A stretch of 64,000 nucleotides of DNA from an uncultured Spirochaetota bacterium (GCA_944389415.1 CALXMF010000003.1:1-64000), one strand, 5' to 3'. Shown: positions 9,325 through 19,732, counted from the stretch's first letter. The notes: a model not told the origin generated them from the sequence alone. Numbers and translations are program-made.

Positions 9325-9857
9325 TGGCTGGTTGGTACTATCTGGTGCCGCAGTTGCCTTCATTTCAGGTGCAGGGTGCTTCTCCCCTGCCTATAACAGG
9401 GGAATATCTGCGTGAGTTGTGCAGCAGGTCTTTTGGTGCCCGTGAAATGAAAACGCTGTGTGCGCTGTCGCTGGAGCCCCCGCGCGAATATGTGAAAACT
9501 GGCTCTGCTGTTGTAGATGCCTGGTACGCAGGGGAACGTGATCTTCGCATCGCGCTTGCACAGCTGCGTGCCGCAAAACTGAAAAAAGAATATCCTGTTT
9601 CATATGTGCCATCCGATATAATGCAGATTGCTCGAACTGCGGTGAATATGGATCCGCTGTCTGCGGAACAGTATCTGAATGATACGCGGGCAGCGCTGCT
9701 TGATGCGATAACACCGATGGATAGTTTTTGTACTGACGCAGTTTATGTATATGCGCTTAAGCTTATGCTTGCAGAGCGTATCAGGTTGTTTAATAAAGAA
9801 GCAGGATTGGCTTCATACCACAGGATATATGACCTCATACTTGGAGAATCAAAATGA
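9324..9857 (+). CDS. DUF2764 family V-ATPase operon protein
   Basis: A 177-residue protein always found, as far as I know, inside V-ATPase operons of spirochaetes, Chlamydiae and Bacteroidetes, between the E and A genes. It opens AGWYYLVPQLPSF, typical of DUF2764, and is predicted mainly helical with no signal peptide or membrane helix. The operon lacks a recognisable subunit C (d-type rotor cap) gene, so DUF2764 may fill that place; this is inference from position only. It starts with GTG overlapping the previous stop and overlaps atpA by 4 nt. Confidence 0.85.
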   Translation: MAGWYYLVPQLPSFQVQGASPLPITGEYLRELCSRSFGAREMKTLCALSLEPPREYVKTGSAVVDAWYAGERDLRIALAQLRAAKLKKEYPVSYVPSDIMQIARTAVNMDPLSAEQYLNDTRAALLDAITPMDSFCTDAVYVYALKLMLAERIRLFNKEAGLASYHRIYDLILGESK

Positions 9858-11623
9858 CGGATACAAAAGGTAAAGTAGTCGCCGTCAACGGCAACATGAT
9901 CAGCGTTAAATTTGACGGAAATGTTGCTCTTAACGAAGTTGGCTATGTAAAGGTCGGCGGAAAGCGTCTAAAAAGCGAAGTAATTCGTGTTCGGAACGGA
10001 CAGGCGCAGATGCAGGTCTTTGAGATGACAAAGGGAATCAGTACCGGTGATGATGTTGAATTTTCCGGAGATTTGCTTTCTATAGAATTGGGACCTGGGC
10101 TGCTCGGTCAGGTGTTTGATGGTTTGCAGAATCCTCTGCCGCAGCTTGCCGAAGAGGCGGGATATTTTCTTCAGCGTGGTATCTATCTTGATGCGCTGCC
10201 TCGTGAGAAAGAATGGGGGTTTACACCTGCTGCAAAAGTAGGGGACACAGTAAGAAGTGGGGATTTCTTGGGTTCTGTTCCTGAGGGATCTTTCTCGCAT
10301 CGGATTATGGTGCCCTTTAATTTTTATGATACCTATACGGTAAAATCGATAGCTGCGGCAGGTGCATACAAAGTAACAGATGAAATTGCGGTTCTTACAG
10401 ATAGCCGCGGACGGGATCATTCTGTTTCAATGGTGTTTAACTGGCCGGTTAAGCGTGCGGTCACTTGTTATGCAGAGCGTTTAAAGCCTGAAGAAACAAT
10501 GGTGACTAAAATTCGTCTGATAGACACATTCTTCCCTGTTGCGAAAGGTGGAACGTATTGTATTCCTGGGCCGTTTGGTGCTGGAAAAACTGTTTTGCAG
10601 CATACCACAAGCCGTAATGCTGATGTTGATATAGTAATTGTTGCAGCGTGCGGCGAACGGGCTGGAGAAGTTGTCGAAATTCTGAAAGAATTTCCTGAGC
10701 TGACCGATCCGCGCACCGGACGTTCTCTGATGGAACGTACTATTATTATCTGTAATACATCGTCTATGCCAGTTGCTGCGCGTGAGGCGTCTGTATATAC
10801 GGCAGTTACGCTTGCTGAATATTACCGGCAGATGGGACTGCATGTTCTGCTTCTTGCTGATTCAACTAGCCGCTGGGCACAGGCTTTGCGTGAGATGTCT
10901 GGACGATTGGAAGAGATTCCCGGTGAGGAAGCTTTCCCTGCGTATCTGGAATCGTATATTGCCGCGTTTTATGAGCGGGCAGGTATTGTCCGCCTGAATG
11001 ATGGTTCTGTAGGTTCGGTCACAATTGGCGGTACTGTTTCTCCTGCGGGCGGTAACTTTGAAGAGCCGGTAACTCAGGCGACACTGAAAGTTGTTGGTGC
11101 GTTCCATGGTTTATCACGGGAACGCTCTGATGCGCGTAAATATCCGGCGATTAATCCGCTTGAGTCATGGTCAAAATATAAGAGTGTTATGCGCGAAGAC
11201 TGGGTATCGTTCGCCAGGCAGTGTCTGTTCCGCGGTACTGAGATTGGTCAGATGATGAAAGTTGTCGGTGAAGAAGGAACGAGTCTTGATGATTTTATCA
11301 TATATCTGAAGAGCGATTTTCTTGATGCGGTGTATTTCCAGCAGAATTCTTTTGATGAAATTGATTCTTCGCCTGAAGTTGAACGTCAAACGTATGTATT
11401 CAAAAAATTGCTGAAAGTACTTGGTTCCTCTTTTGCATTGGAGTCAAAAGATGATGCGCGTGCGTATTTTAATCAGATGCGGCAGGAATTCCTTGATTGG
11501 AATTACAGTATCTGGATGAGCGATGCGTTTAAGAAGCTGGAGGCCGATATTGATGCGCTGTATGCATCCAAGTCCGGCAGTTTGAACAGTGCGGCTGCCG
11601 CAATGTTAAAGGACGGTGAATAA
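9854..11623 (+). CDS. atpA: V/A-type ATPase catalytic subunit A
   Basis: Catalytic nucleotide-binding subunit of the V1/A1 head. The P-loop GPFGAGKT is at residues 239-246 and is preceded by the extra non-homologous region (about residues 100-200) that distinguishes V-type A subunits from F-type beta. Other landmarks are [19 protein letters not shown] and [22 protein letters not shown]. Length 589 is normal. It hydrolyses or makes ATP at the interface with subunit B. The preceding gene overlaps by 4 nt and atpB begins 2 nt after the stop. Confidence 0.97.
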   Translation: MTDTKGKVVAVNGNMISVKFDGNVALNEVGYVKVGGKRLKSEVIRVRNGQAQMQVFEMTKGISTGDDVEFSGDLLSIELGPGLLGQVFDGLQNPLPQLAEEAGYFLQRGIYLDALPREKEWGFTPAAKVGDTVRSGDFLGSVPEGSFSHRIMVPFNFYDTYTVKSIAAAGAYKVTDEIAVLTDSRGRDHSVSMVFNWPVKRAVTCYAERLKPEETMVTKIRLIDTFFPVAKGGTYCIPGPFGAGKTVLQHTTSRNADVDIVIVAACGERAGEVVEILKEFPELTDPRTGRSLMERTIIICNTSSMPVAAREASVYTAVTLAEYYRQMGLHVLLLADSTSRWAQALREMSGRLEEIPGEEAFPAYLESYIAAFYERAGIVRLNDGSVGSVTIGGTVSPAGGNFEEPVTQATLKVVGAFHGLSRERSDARKYPAINPLESWSKYKSVMREDWVSFARQCLFRGTEIGQMMKVVGEEGTSLDDFIIYLKSDFLDAVYFQQNSFDEIDSSPEVERQTYVFKKLLKVLGSSFALESKDDARAYFNQMRQEFLDWNYSIWMSDAFKKLEADIDALYASKSGSLNSAAAAMLKDGE

Positions 11624-11625
11624 AC

Positions 11626-12924
11626 ATGAATAAGGTGTACAGCAAAATTGAATCAATCAGCGGAAGTGTTATTACAGTTCGGGCTGATGGTATAAAATAT
11701 GGCGAACTTGCTGAAATAGAAACATCTTTTGGTACTTCGCTGGCAGAGGTAAACCGGATAAATGGCGATTTAGTTTCGCTGCAGGTTTTTGCCGGCGGTC
11801 GCGGTGTTTCTACTGGTGATAAGATCCGCTTTCTGGGTCATGAAATGCAGGTCAGTTTTTCAGAAAATCTGCTTGGGCGTATTTTTAATGGCTCTGGGGA
11901 ACCTCGTGATCATGGTCCATCTCTGAAAGATAATCTGGTAGAAATAGGCGGACCATCGGTTAATCCGTCGAAACGTATTATGGCAAAGTGGATGATACGT
12001 ACTGGTATCCCGATGATTGATATGTTTAATACGTTGGTGGTATCTCAAAAATTACCGATTTTTTCTATCTCAGGAGAACCGTATAATCAGCTCTTAGCGC
12101 GTATTGCTATGCAGGCTGAAGTTGATGTGATCATCCTTGGCGGCATGGGATTAAAGTATGATGACTATTTGTATTTTAAGAGTACCCTTGAAGAAGGCGG
12201 TGCACTGAGTAAGACTGTCATGTTTATGCATACAGCTGCAGATCCTACTGTAGAATGTATGATGATTCCGGATATGAGTCTTGCCGTTGCAGAGCAGTTT
12301 GCATTGCAGGGTAAAGATGTTCTTGTTCTGCTGACTGATATGACTAACTTTGCTGATGCGATGAAAGAAATTGCGATTACGCAGGAGCAGGTTCCGTCGA
12401 ATCGTGGGTATCCGGGAGATTTATATAGCCAGCTTGCATCCCGCTATGAGAAGGCTGTTGATTTTGATGATGCGGGATCTGTAACGATTCTGGCTGTTAC
12501 AACAATGCCTGGTGATGATGTTACGCATCCTGTTCCTGATAATACAGGGTATATTACGGAAGGTCAGTTTTATCTGAAAGGCGGCCGTATCGAGCCGTTT
12601 GGTTCTCTTTCCCGCTTGAAGCAGAATGTTAACGGAAAGACACGTAATGATCATCGTGCTCTGATGGACGGAATGATTCGTCTGTATTCTTCGTATAAAG
12701 ATACTCTTGAGAAGAAGTCCATGGGATTCATGATGTCTGAATGGGACGGAAAGCTGCTTAAATATGGCGAAATGTTCGAGAAGGAAATGATGGATCTTTC
12801 GGTAAATATTCCTCTTGAGGGTGCCCTTGATAAGGGCTGGCAGATTCTTGCCGCTTGTTTTAAGAGTGAAGAAACCGGTATTAAATCGGAGCTGATTGAG
12901 CAGTATTGGCCTGCAAAGGACTGA
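11626..12924 (+). CDS. atpB: V/A-type ATPase regulatory subunit B
   Basis: Non-catalytic partner of subunit A. The 432-residue protein has the alpha/beta ATPase fold but no intact P-loop: [16 protein letters not shown] stands where the GxxxxGKT would be, as in other B subunits. Conserved segments include [30 protein letters not shown] and a [15 protein letters not shown] region. It starts 2 nt after atpA and ends 3 nt before atpD. Confidence 0.97.
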   Translation: MNKVYSKIESISGSVITVRADGIKYGELAEIETSFGTSLAEVNRINGDLVSLQVFAGGRGVSTGDKIRFLGHEMQVSFSENLLGRIFNGSGEPRDHGPSLKDNLVEIGGPSVNPSKRIMAKWMIRTGIPMIDMFNTLVVSQKLPIFSISGEPYNQLLARIAMQAEVDVIILGGMGLKYDDYLYFKSTLEEGGALSKTVMFMHTAADPTVECMMIPDMSLAVAEQFALQGKDVLVLLTDMTNFADAMKEIAITQEQVPSNRGYPGDLYSQLASRYEKAVDFDDAGSVTILAVTTMPGDDVTHPVPDNTGYITEGQFYLKGGRIEPFGSLSRLKQNVNGKTRNDHRALMDGMIRLYSSYKDTLEKKSMGFMMSEWDGKLLKYGEMFEKEMMDLSVNIPLEGALDKGWQILAACFKSEETGIKSELIEQYWPAKD

Positions 12925-12927
12925 TAG

Positions 12928-13554
12928 ATGGCAACGATTAAGCTGACTAAAAATGAGCTGAAAAGTCAGAAAGATGCGCTGAAAATGTATCAGCGGTACC
13001 TGCCGACATTAACGCTTAAAAAACAGCAGCTTCAGACTGAAATACGTGGAATCGACGCGCGTGTAAAAGAGGTACGTGCCCAGCGTAAGGCTCTTGAGGA
13101 CGAGTTTTCTAAATGGATTGCTGTGTTTGGTGAAGCTGATGCTTTTAAGCCTGATATGGTGACTGTTTCAAATATTCGCCGGGGAGTTGGTAATATTGCA
13201 GGTGTAACAATCCCGATTTATGAGGGCGCTGATTTTTCCCGCGGTGACTATGATTTGTATTCTGTACCATTGTGGGTTGATCTTGCTGCTGAAAAGATGG
13301 AAGAATCTCTGTCTCTGGAGCTTGAGGCATCTGTTCTTGAAGAGCAGATCAGGTTGTTGCAGATAGAATTGCGTACTACAACGCAGCGTGTAAACCTGTT
13401 TGAAAAGGTAAAAATCCCAGAAACAAAAGCGAATATAAAGAAAATTTCTGTGTATCTGGGTGACCAGCAGGTCGCTGCCGTTGTGCGGGGTAAAATATCA
13501 AAGAAAAATCTTGAAACAGCCGCAGAAAAGGCTGAGGAGGAGACTCTGTCATGA
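12928..13554 (+). CDS. atpD: V/A-type ATPase subunit D
   Basis: Central rotor shaft, a long antiparallel coiled coil. The 208 residues open with KLTKNELKSQKDALKMYQRYLPTLTLKKQQL, a typical D N-terminal helix, and the C-terminal helix carries TTQRVNLFEKVKIPE, the best conserved motif in the family. No F subunit gene follows, though in archaeal enzymes F binds D. The stop overlaps the start of the subunit I gene by 4 nt. Confidence 0.93.
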   Translation: MATIKLTKNELKSQKDALKMYQRYLPTLTLKKQQLQTEIRGIDARVKEVRAQRKALEDEFSKWIAVFGEADAFKPDMVTVSNIRRGVGNIAGVTIPIYEGADFSRGDYDLYSVPLWVDLAAEKMEESLSLELEASVLEEQIRLLQIELRTTTQRVNLFEKVKIPETKANIKKISVYLGDQQVAAVVRGKISKKNLETAAEKAEEETLS

Positions 13555-15434
13555 TAGTACCAATGAAAAAAGTCTCTCTCGTGCTGCTGGAAAGTGAACG
13601 TCGTGAGGCGTTAAAGAAACTCCGTCGTTTGGGAGTTGTCCATTTGGAACGCCTTTCTGGAAACAGTGCTGAGTTAAGTTCATTCAAGCAGATGTATGAT
13701 GAGCTTGATGCAGCATATATGCTTGTATCTGAGCTGAAAAATCCAGCTGCAAAGAAAATATCTCAGGTACAAGGGCTTTCGCGGGATGAAGTATTGCGTA
13801 TCGCGAGAGACTTACTTTCTCTTACGGAACGTCAGAAGACTTGCCATGAGCAGATTCATATTTGTCAGGCGGAACTGGAGCGTTTTATGCGATGGGGTGA
13901 TTGTACTCCTGCTGATTTCGCATATCTGGCTGATAATGGGGTTTTCCTTTCACTATATGAAATACCTGCTGATAAATATGGTCTGATTCCTGATGAGATT
14001 CGTACGCTGGTAGTTAATAGGGATAAGACAACAGTTCGTTTTTTGCAGATATCATCTGATATTGCATCTTCAGATAAACGTCCTGCGAGTATGCCTGCAG
14101 AGGCATATGGAATATCTTTACCATCGGTATCTTCTGATGAGCTAAGAAAGCAGATTGCTGCTTTTGAACGCGAAATTGCTGATATAGATGCAAAGATTCT
14201 TGATTGCGTCCAGTATAAATCGCTCTTCGAGCAGTACCGCAGAGATGTTGGTAAAGATGTGGAGTTTGAGAATGTCTATTCCGGAATGGGCTGTGATGAA
14301 GATGGTGAAACCAAGCTTGCATGGTTGTCCGGATATCTTCCGGCAGGTGATTTACCTGCACTGGAAACAGCAGCCCGCGGTGCAGGATGGGCACTTATGT
14401 CCGCAGATCCGGCAGATGATGATGAAGTGCCGACAAAACTGAAAAATAATAAGTTTGTTAGCCTGATTTATCCTGTTTCAGATTTCTTGGGAACTGTTCC
14501 AGGGTATCATGAATATGATATTTCTGGTTGGTTTTTGCTATTTTTCTGTATATTCTTTGGTATGATTTTCGGAGATGGAGGATATGGCCTGTTATTAACG
14601 GTTATTGCTCTTGCTTCGATTCTTTCATCCATATCAAAGAAAAAAAAGCCTGAGCCAGCGCTGAACTTGCTGTTGCTTCTTGGGATAAGTACAGTTGCTT
14701 GGGGGGCTGTAACATGTACGTGGTTCGGTCTTACACCCGCGCAGCTTCCTGAGTGGGTGAAATCTGTTTCAGTACCTTATTTGTCAAATGCCGTATCTGC
14801 TCAATCTCCTGAGAAGGAACAGTGGGTAAAGCAGAATATGCAGGTCTTCTGTTTTGCGCTTGCGTTGATTCAGCTTTCGATTGCTCACATAAAGGGAATC
14901 GTTCGTTATATACGATCACCTCGATTTTTGGGAGAAGTGGGTTCTCTGCTTATGCTGTGGGGAATGTTTAATGTTGTTCTCAGCCTTGTTGTTGATGGTA
15001 CACGTTTCCCGATTCAGAATATCGCAATAGTGCTGATTGGTGTTGGTTTTCTGCTTAGTTTTATTTTTGCAAATTATGATGGAAGTTTGCTGAAATCGGT
15101 GCTGGAAAGCTGCAAGAATATTGTTTCTGTCCTTTTGGGTGTGGTAAACGTATTCTCAGATATTGTATCCTACATTCGTTTATGGGCTGTCGGTTTGGCA
15201 GGTGGTGCTATTTCGGCAACGGTAAATTCTATGGCGGGACCAACGCTTGGCGGTGCATTAATCTTCCTGGGAATCCTGTTATTGGTATTTGGCCATGGAC
15301 TTAATATGGTATTAAATGTTTTGTCGGTTATTGTTCACGGTGTACGTTTGAATACGCTGGAATTTTCCAGTCATCTGGGTATGTCGTGGTCTGGTTTTGC
15401 ATATGAGCCGTTCAGCGAAACGGCGAAAAAATAA
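13551..15434 (+). CDS. atpI: V/A-type ATPase membrane subunit I (a-type stator)
   Basis: Large membrane stator, 627 residues. The N-terminal 310 residues are soluble and helical and clamp the peripheral stalk. From about residue 325 onward there are 7-8 membrane helices, including FGMIFGDGGYGLLL and DIVSYIRLWAVGLAGG, where the Arg is the conserved ion-path arginine of a-type subunits. A helix with GHGLNMVLNVLSVIVHGVRLN near the C-terminus is also diagnostic. It ends 25 nt before atpK. Confidence 0.95.
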   Translation: MIVPMKKVSLVLLESERREALKKLRRLGVVHLERLSGNSAELSSFKQMYDELDAAYMLVSELKNPAAKKISQVQGLSRDEVLRIARDLLSLTERQKTCHEQIHICQAELERFMRWGDCTPADFAYLADNGVFLSLYEIPADKYGLIPDEIRTLVVNRDKTTVRFLQISSDIASSDKRPASMPAEAYGISLPSVSSDELRKQIAAFEREIADIDAKILDCVQYKSLFEQYRRDVGKDVEFENVYSGMGCDEDGETKLAWLSGYLPAGDLPALETAARGAGWALMSADPADDDEVPTKLKNNKFVSLIYPVSDFLGTVPGYHEYDISGWFLLFFCIFFGMIFGDGGYGLLLTVIALASILSSISKKKKPEPALNLLLLLGISTVAWGAVTCTWFGLTPAQLPEWVKSVSVPYLSNAVSAQSPEKEQWVKQNMQVFCFALALIQLSIAHIKGIVRYIRSPRFLGEVGSLLMLWGMFNVVLSLVVDGTRFPIQNIAIVLIGVGFLLSFIFANYDGSLLKSVLESCKNIVSVLLGVVNVFSDIVSYIRLWAVGLAGGAISATVNSMAGPTLGGALIFLGILLLVFGHGLNMVLNVLSVIVHGVRLNTLEFSSHLGMSWSGFAYEPFSETAKK

Positions 15435-15459
15435 CAAGTTTTACTTGTAGGAGTTTACT

Positions 15460-15879
15460 ATGATTGGTATGTTTGGTGCTGCATGTGTTCTGGGTATTGC
15501 CGCTATCGGTTCGGCAATTGGTATTAGTTTTGCTGGTCAGTCTGCTATTGGTGCATGGAAGCGGTGTTATATGAATAATAAACCTGCGCCGTTTATTTTG
15601 ACCGTATTTGCAGGTGCGCCGCTGACGCAGACAATCTATGGATTCTTGTTGATGCAGAGTATGATTGCATCTCAGAAAGATGGCATGTTTTTATTAGCAC
15701 TTGGTATTTTTTCTGGATTGGCTATGGCGGCTTCTGCTGTTGCGCAGGGAAAGGCTGGTGCTGCCGGTTCAGATGCACTTGGTGAGACTGGTAAAGGTTT
15801 TGCACAATACATTATGGTTGTTGGTTTGTGTGAAACTGTAGCTCTGTTCGCCATGGTTTTCTCGATGATTGTGTGTTAA
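15460..15879 (+). CDS. atpK: V/A-type ATPase proteolipid subunit K (c ring)
   Basis: A 139-residue protein of four membrane helices, a duplicated hairpin as in NtpK-type V-ATPase rotors. Only the second hairpin has the ion-carrying acid (E125, in GLCETVALF); the first has Gln at the same place. T56-Q57 (APLTQTIYG), Q96 (AVAQGKAG) and E125 line up by eye with Thr64, Gln65, Gln110 and Glu139 that bind Na+ in the Enterococcus hirae ring, so Na+ coupling is plausible. The ribosome site GGAG at 15450-15453 supports the ATG at 15460. This is the last gene of the V-ATPase operon. Confidence 0.95.
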   Translation: MIGMFGAACVLGIAAIGSAIGISFAGQSAIGAWKRCYMNNKPAPFILTVFAGAPLTQTIYGFLLMQSMIASQKDGMFLLALGIFSGLAMAASAVAQGKAGAAGSDALGETGKGFAQYIMVVGLCETVALFAMVFSMIVC

Positions 15880-15900
15880 TTTTCCGGAACATATTCCTTG

Positions 15901-17013
15901 ATGCATGATATAAATCCCCGCGCTTCTATGACGCGCACGGTGTACATCGGCGGCGCGGGAAATACTAAACGGATTGCGATTGGGGGCGATTCCCCAGTTT
16001 CGATTCAGACTATGTGGAAAGAGGGCATTACATCGGTTCTTAACGATGCTAATGCCCTTTCCTCTATTGTACACCAGATTTCTGTTCTTCAGTCTTTAGG
16101 ATGTGATATACTTCGTTTTGCTGTGCCGGATATGGAAAGTGCTGATGCTCTGATTAAAATTGCTGATGCGACAACAATGCCGCTCGTTGCTGATATCCAC
16201 TTTGATCACCGGCTCGCGCTTCGGTGTCTTGAAGGTAATATTGCTAAGATTCGAATTAATCCAGGAAATATTGGATCTCGTGAAAAAGTTGAGGCTGTAG
16301 TTGCCCGATGCAAAGATAAGGGTGTTGCGATTCGTATTGGTGTGAATACTGGTAGTTTACCGCGAGATATTGCTGAACGTGTTTTTTCAGGAGAGATCAC
16401 AAGAGCGCAGGGGTTGTGTGAAACTGCGCAGAGGGAAGTTGAAGTATTTAATGAGCTTGGATTTGATCAAGTTATTGTATCAATGAAAGCATCCTCTGTT
16501 GCAGAAACGGTTGAGTCAAATACTCTGTTTGCATCACAATGTGATATACCTTTGCACATTGGTGTTACCGAAGCTGGCCCTCTGATTGGTGGAATCGTAA
16601 AAAGTACACTTGCGTTCAGTACATTATTTGATCGTGGTATTGGTTCTACTATACGGGTGAGTCTATCATCAACACCAGAAAATGAAGTTATAACTGCACG
16701 AGAAATTTTGCGAGAGAAAGGATTGCGTACAGGGGGAGTAAAAATTGTATCCTGTCCGCGGTGCGGCCGTAATGGTTTTGACGTTCATGGATTTGTTAGC
16801 CGATGGCAGAATGAACTTTTAGCTTTGGATAAAGATATCACGGTAGCTGTTATGGGCTGTGTAGTAAATGGTCCTGGTGAAGGAAAACATGCTGATATCG
16901 GTATAACAGGGGCTAATGGTAAGGTAATGATTTTTAAACATGGTAAAATTGTGCGCACAGTTTTGCAGGAAAATGCCGATAATGTATTTAGAGAAGAACT
17001 TTTAACACTGTGA
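15901..17013 (+). CDS. ispG: 4-hydroxy-3-methylbut-2-enyl diphosphate synthase (GcpE)
   Basis: Penultimate step of the MEP isoprenoid pathway, reducing MEcPP to HMBPP with a [4Fe-4S] cluster. The 370-residue form is the short bacterial type. The N-terminal TIM barrel shows SIQTMWKEGIT, ADIHFDH and IRINPGNIG; the cluster cysteines are in SCPRCGRNGFDV and MGCVVNGPGEG near the C-terminus. I use the ATG at 15901; a TTG immediately before it is an alternative. It follows the V-ATPase operon by 21 nt with no terminator, so read-through is likely, and the next gene begins 9 nt after its stop. Confidence 0.97.
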   Translation: MHDINPRASMTRTVYIGGAGNTKRIAIGGDSPVSIQTMWKEGITSVLNDANALSSIVHQISVLQSLGCDILRFAVPDMESADALIKIADATTMPLVADIHFDHRLALRCLEGNIAKIRINPGNIGSREKVEAVVARCKDKGVAIRIGVNTGSLPRDIAERVFSGEITRAQGLCETAQREVEVFNELGFDQVIVSMKASSVAETVESNTLFASQCDIPLHIGVTEAGPLIGGIVKSTLAFSTLFDRGIGSTIRVSLSSTPENEVITAREILREKGLRTGGVKIVSCPRCGRNGFDVHGFVSRWQNELLALDKDITVAVMGCVVNGPGEGKHADIGITGANGKVMIFKHGKIVRTVLQENADNVFREELLTL

Positions 17014-17022
17014 GAGATTAAC

Positions 17023-18165
17023 GTGCGAAAAATAACTCTTTTTATATTATTGCTATGCAGTTGCATTATTTCTTCTGTCTTTTCTGAAGAAATTCCAAGA
17101 AAACTGCTTCCTGAAGAAGATCCTTATCGATTGTGGGAACAGGCAAAGGTTGCATTTGATATGGGGCAGTATGATGATGCTATTGCTTTAGCAGAACAGG
17201 CTCGCCTAAACCGGATTATTTCTTATAAATGGAGCGTCTATACATTGGAATCTGCTATGCAGGCTCCCACAGTGAGGGCAGCTGGTGATAATCTTTCTCT
17301 GATTATGGAGCTGTTTCGAGAACGAGATGTTATAGATGCTTATACTATTTTGGTGTCACTGCAAGAACAGAAGGGGAAGGATTTTTTCAACAATTCAATG
17401 ACGTCTGTTTTATCATATCTTGAAACAACAACAGTGTTTCCTGAGGTTGATATGCTGATAGGACGGATTTACCAAACCGAAGGCGAATATGAATTGGCAG
17501 AAACGTATTTGACGAGAGCATGGGAGACGGCATATGCATTAGATGTTCCGGCAATGAAGAATGATATTCTGTATATCTTAGCTAATCTTGCGCTGATACA
17601 GGGTGATTTAAATAAGTATGAACAGTCTCTGTTACTGATTTTAAGTGAGGATCCAAATTTTAACGGAATGCTTGATAATACATTTATGGTTCAAACAGAA
17701 AAAGGATTATTCATTAAATCTTTACTGGGAGCTTTGAATCGAAATGTGAGCATTGATAAATTTTTTAATCTGTATCGGGCTGAATCGTATCAATCGCTTG
17801 CAGCCTGCATCGGATTAAGTGATTTATATCTTGATAAAGATGAAACCGATAAAGCTTTGTCTGTTTCATCTTTAGGTGCTGTACTTGCAGTAACACGTGT
17901 ATTTTCTATAGTTCAGCAAAGAAATTCTGAGTTTACGTACTCCTCGTTAGATAATCTTTTGCAGACTGGGATAGCATATGCAGATATTAGAGATTGGTCA
18001 ATTGTAAAGTCTCTATGGAAACAACTGTATTTATTTGCAAATGCCTGCAGCAGGGCGGGGTATACTACTTTTTCAACTGATTTATATCAAACGATTGTGG
18101 ATTGTGCTCCAGAAAATTACTGGCGGCAGGTAGCATTGCAGAAGCTGCTAGTTGTTGAAGGATAA
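17023..18165 (+). CDS. Secreted TPR-like protein of unknown function
   Basis: A 380-residue protein with an N-terminal signal peptide (hydrophobic residues 4-18, predicted cleavage near SVFS-EE), so it is exported to the periplasm. The mature part is helical, with TPR-like units such as AKVAFDMGQYDDAIALAEQA (about residues 46-65) and IYQTEGEYELAETYLTRAW. No catalytic motif is seen. It starts at a GTG preceded by GAGAG and sits 9 nt after ispG, so it shares that transcript. A bidirectional terminator lies 21 bases past its stop. I do not recognise a named family; a periplasmic scaffold or lipoprotein-partner role is only a guess. Confidence 0.8.
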   Translation: MRKITLFILLLCSCIISSVFSEEIPRKLLPEEDPYRLWEQAKVAFDMGQYDDAIALAEQARLNRIISYKWSVYTLESAMQAPTVRAAGDNLSLIMELFRERDVIDAYTILVSLQEQKGKDFFNNSMTSVLSYLETTTVFPEVDMLIGRIYQTEGEYELAETYLTRAWETAYALDVPAMKNDILYILANLALIQGDLNKYEQSLLLILSEDPNFNGMLDNTFMVQTEKGLFIKSLLGALNRNVSIDKFFNLYRAESYQSLAACIGLSDLYLDKDETDKALSVSSLGAVLAVTRVFSIVQQRNSEFTYSSLDNLLQTGIAYADIRDWSIVKSLWKQLYLFANACSRAGYTTFSTDLYQTIVDCAPENYWRQVALQKLLVVEG

Positions 18166-18186
18166 TAATGTGATGCGAAAAAAAAA

Positions 18187-18220
18187 TAAAACGGGACTGA
18201 CGATCCCGTTTTATTTTTTT
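18187..18220. terminator. Bidirectional terminator between convergent genes
   Basis: Ten-base-pair stem TAAAACGGGA (18187-18196) with TCCCGTTTTA (18204-18213), loop CTGACGA, a T-run after and an A-run before. It serves the plus-strand gene ending at 18165 and the minus-strand gene ending at 18230. Confidence 0.9.
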
Positions 18221-18229
18221 TGTATCAGT

Positions 18230-19732
18230 TCAGTAGAATAATCCAACTCCAATTGAAAGCTCATTCTTAGGAACATTTCCTCTCCAGCTTTGGTCAATTA
18301 TATCTTTTAACAGGTAACGTCCTAAATCAAATCCCAGACTAGCACGTACTACTATACTTCTAAATTTGGAAGGAAATACCAAAACTTCAAATCCACCTGC
18401 ATACCATGTACGCGGAGTAAAAGTGTGTGCTGTAGTATCATATTTATATGATATTGCAGTATCAAGAAAGGGTGCAATTTGCATTTCAAAGTCGAAATAA
18501 TGAAACCAGTGCGGCATTTTTTTCTTAAAGATTTTTTCTCCCCAACCACACCAATCTGTTTGAAAAAGCTTGATAGGAATGTCAATATTCAAAAAAACAC
18601 CGCCATTGTTTTTGATTTCTGGATCAGCATCTTCATCATCTAAAATACCTCGGAGATACCCTCCTATTGTATTTGTGTTATTTATTCGTGCGATACCTGT
18701 GAGTCGTCCTGCAAGTCCGAGATATTTGAATGTTTTAAATCCTTGGATTGTTGCTGAAATAGATGGTTTTAGTGTTTTTTCACTAAAATTATATGTAAAA
18801 TCTTGTCCTATAGAAAACGAGGCTCCTTGTCTGAAATTTCCATACCAGTTAATACGGGCAGTGCTAAAACTGTGTCCAATAGAGGCACGAGGCCCAAATA
18901 AATCCTCATTTGCAGGATTTATATTATCTCTGTCCCAGTTAATTGTTCCTGATATGTATGGTGTCCAATCGACGTCTCCCCAATTGAGGATTTTTGCCAT
19001 AGTAATTGGAGCGGCAAATTGCAGAAATTCCTGAGCATATAATTCATCACCATATTTTGTATATTCCAGATCCTGAAATAGGCCTTGTTTTAGTGTAAAT
19101 TCAAGGGAAATGTTATCAAACGGCAATACAAATTCAAAACCTGTTGATAAAGAAAATTCAGGTCTTTTTCTAGTGATATTAAAATCAAACCGATAATCAT
19201 TAAGCCATGCAGCTTCAACAATACCTATTGGAAATGGAATAGAAAAAGCGATACCTCCACCTAGAATGTGTTCGGAGTCCTCATTGTATTCATATAGAAT
19301 ATCGGCATTTAATTCTTCCATAGTTCCAATAAAACTATAATCTTTGTATTTAAGTTTTAGTTGGAGACCATCATTTGAATTATATTTAGGATAGGGCACT
19401 CCAAGCATATTAATGGTGTCTTTTACAGAAATAACCATATCAATGGGAATAATACCATCTTCTCTTATTGGAGCCTCTGTCCATGTAATTGTTGATGATT
19501 CAAGTATTCGAAGATTTTGAAATTGCTGTTTAAGATCAGTAATATATTTTTCTAAAGAATTTTTATCATCAAAGATAGTGTCTGTCTCAATTTTTATATT
19601 TTTTCGTAGAGAGTATTCCCAAGTCATACCGTCTATTATATAAGACACATTTCTGATTTGATATTGCTGTGCAGTGAGCACACTTGAAATAATAACGCAT
19701 AGAATCAATATTACGGAAAATTTTCTTTTCAT
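18230..19732 (-). CDS. Predicted outer-membrane beta-barrel protein with POTRA-like N-terminus
   Basis: A 500-residue protein with a Sec signal peptide (hydrophobic core ILILCVIISSVLTA, cleavage near LTA-QQ). Residues about 22-115 look like one POTRA-type alpha/beta unit (YQIRNVSYIIDG ... IPIDMVISV). The rest is alternating polar/aromatic strands, and the chain ends GVGLFY with a terminal aromatic, as in outer-membrane barrels. That layout resembles Omp85/TamA-type proteins, but I did not find the barrel-lumen Arg motif (VRGF/Y), so a specialised spirochaetal barrel is as likely. Its start overlaps the stop of the sugar transferase gene by 1 nt, so the two are translated from one message, which suggests a link to surface glycan export or placement. 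Confidence 0.75.
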   Translation of the reverse strand: MKRKFSVILILCVIISSVLTAQQYQIRNVSYIIDGMTWEYSLRKNIKIETDTIFDDKNSLEKYITDLKQQFQNLRILESSTITWTEAPIREDGIIPIDMVISVKDTINMLGVPYPKYNSNDGLQLKLKYKDYSFIGTMEELNADILYEYNEDSEHILGGGIAFSIPFPIGIVEAAWLNDYRFDFNITRKRPEFSLSTGFEFVLPFDNISLEFTLKQGLFQDLEYTKYGDELYAQEFLQFAAPITMAKILNWGDVDWTPYISGTINWDRDNINPANEDLFGPRASIGHSFSTARINWYGNFRQGASFSIGQDFTYNFSEKTLKPSISATIQGFKTFKYLGLAGRLTGIARINNTNTIGGYLRGILDDEDADPEIKNNGGVFLNIDIPIKLFQTDWCGWGEKIFKKKMPHWFHYFDFEMQIAPFLDTAISYKYDTTAHTFTPRTWYAGGFEVLVFPSKFRSIVVRASLGFDLGRYLLKDIIDQSWRGNVPKNELSIGVGLFY

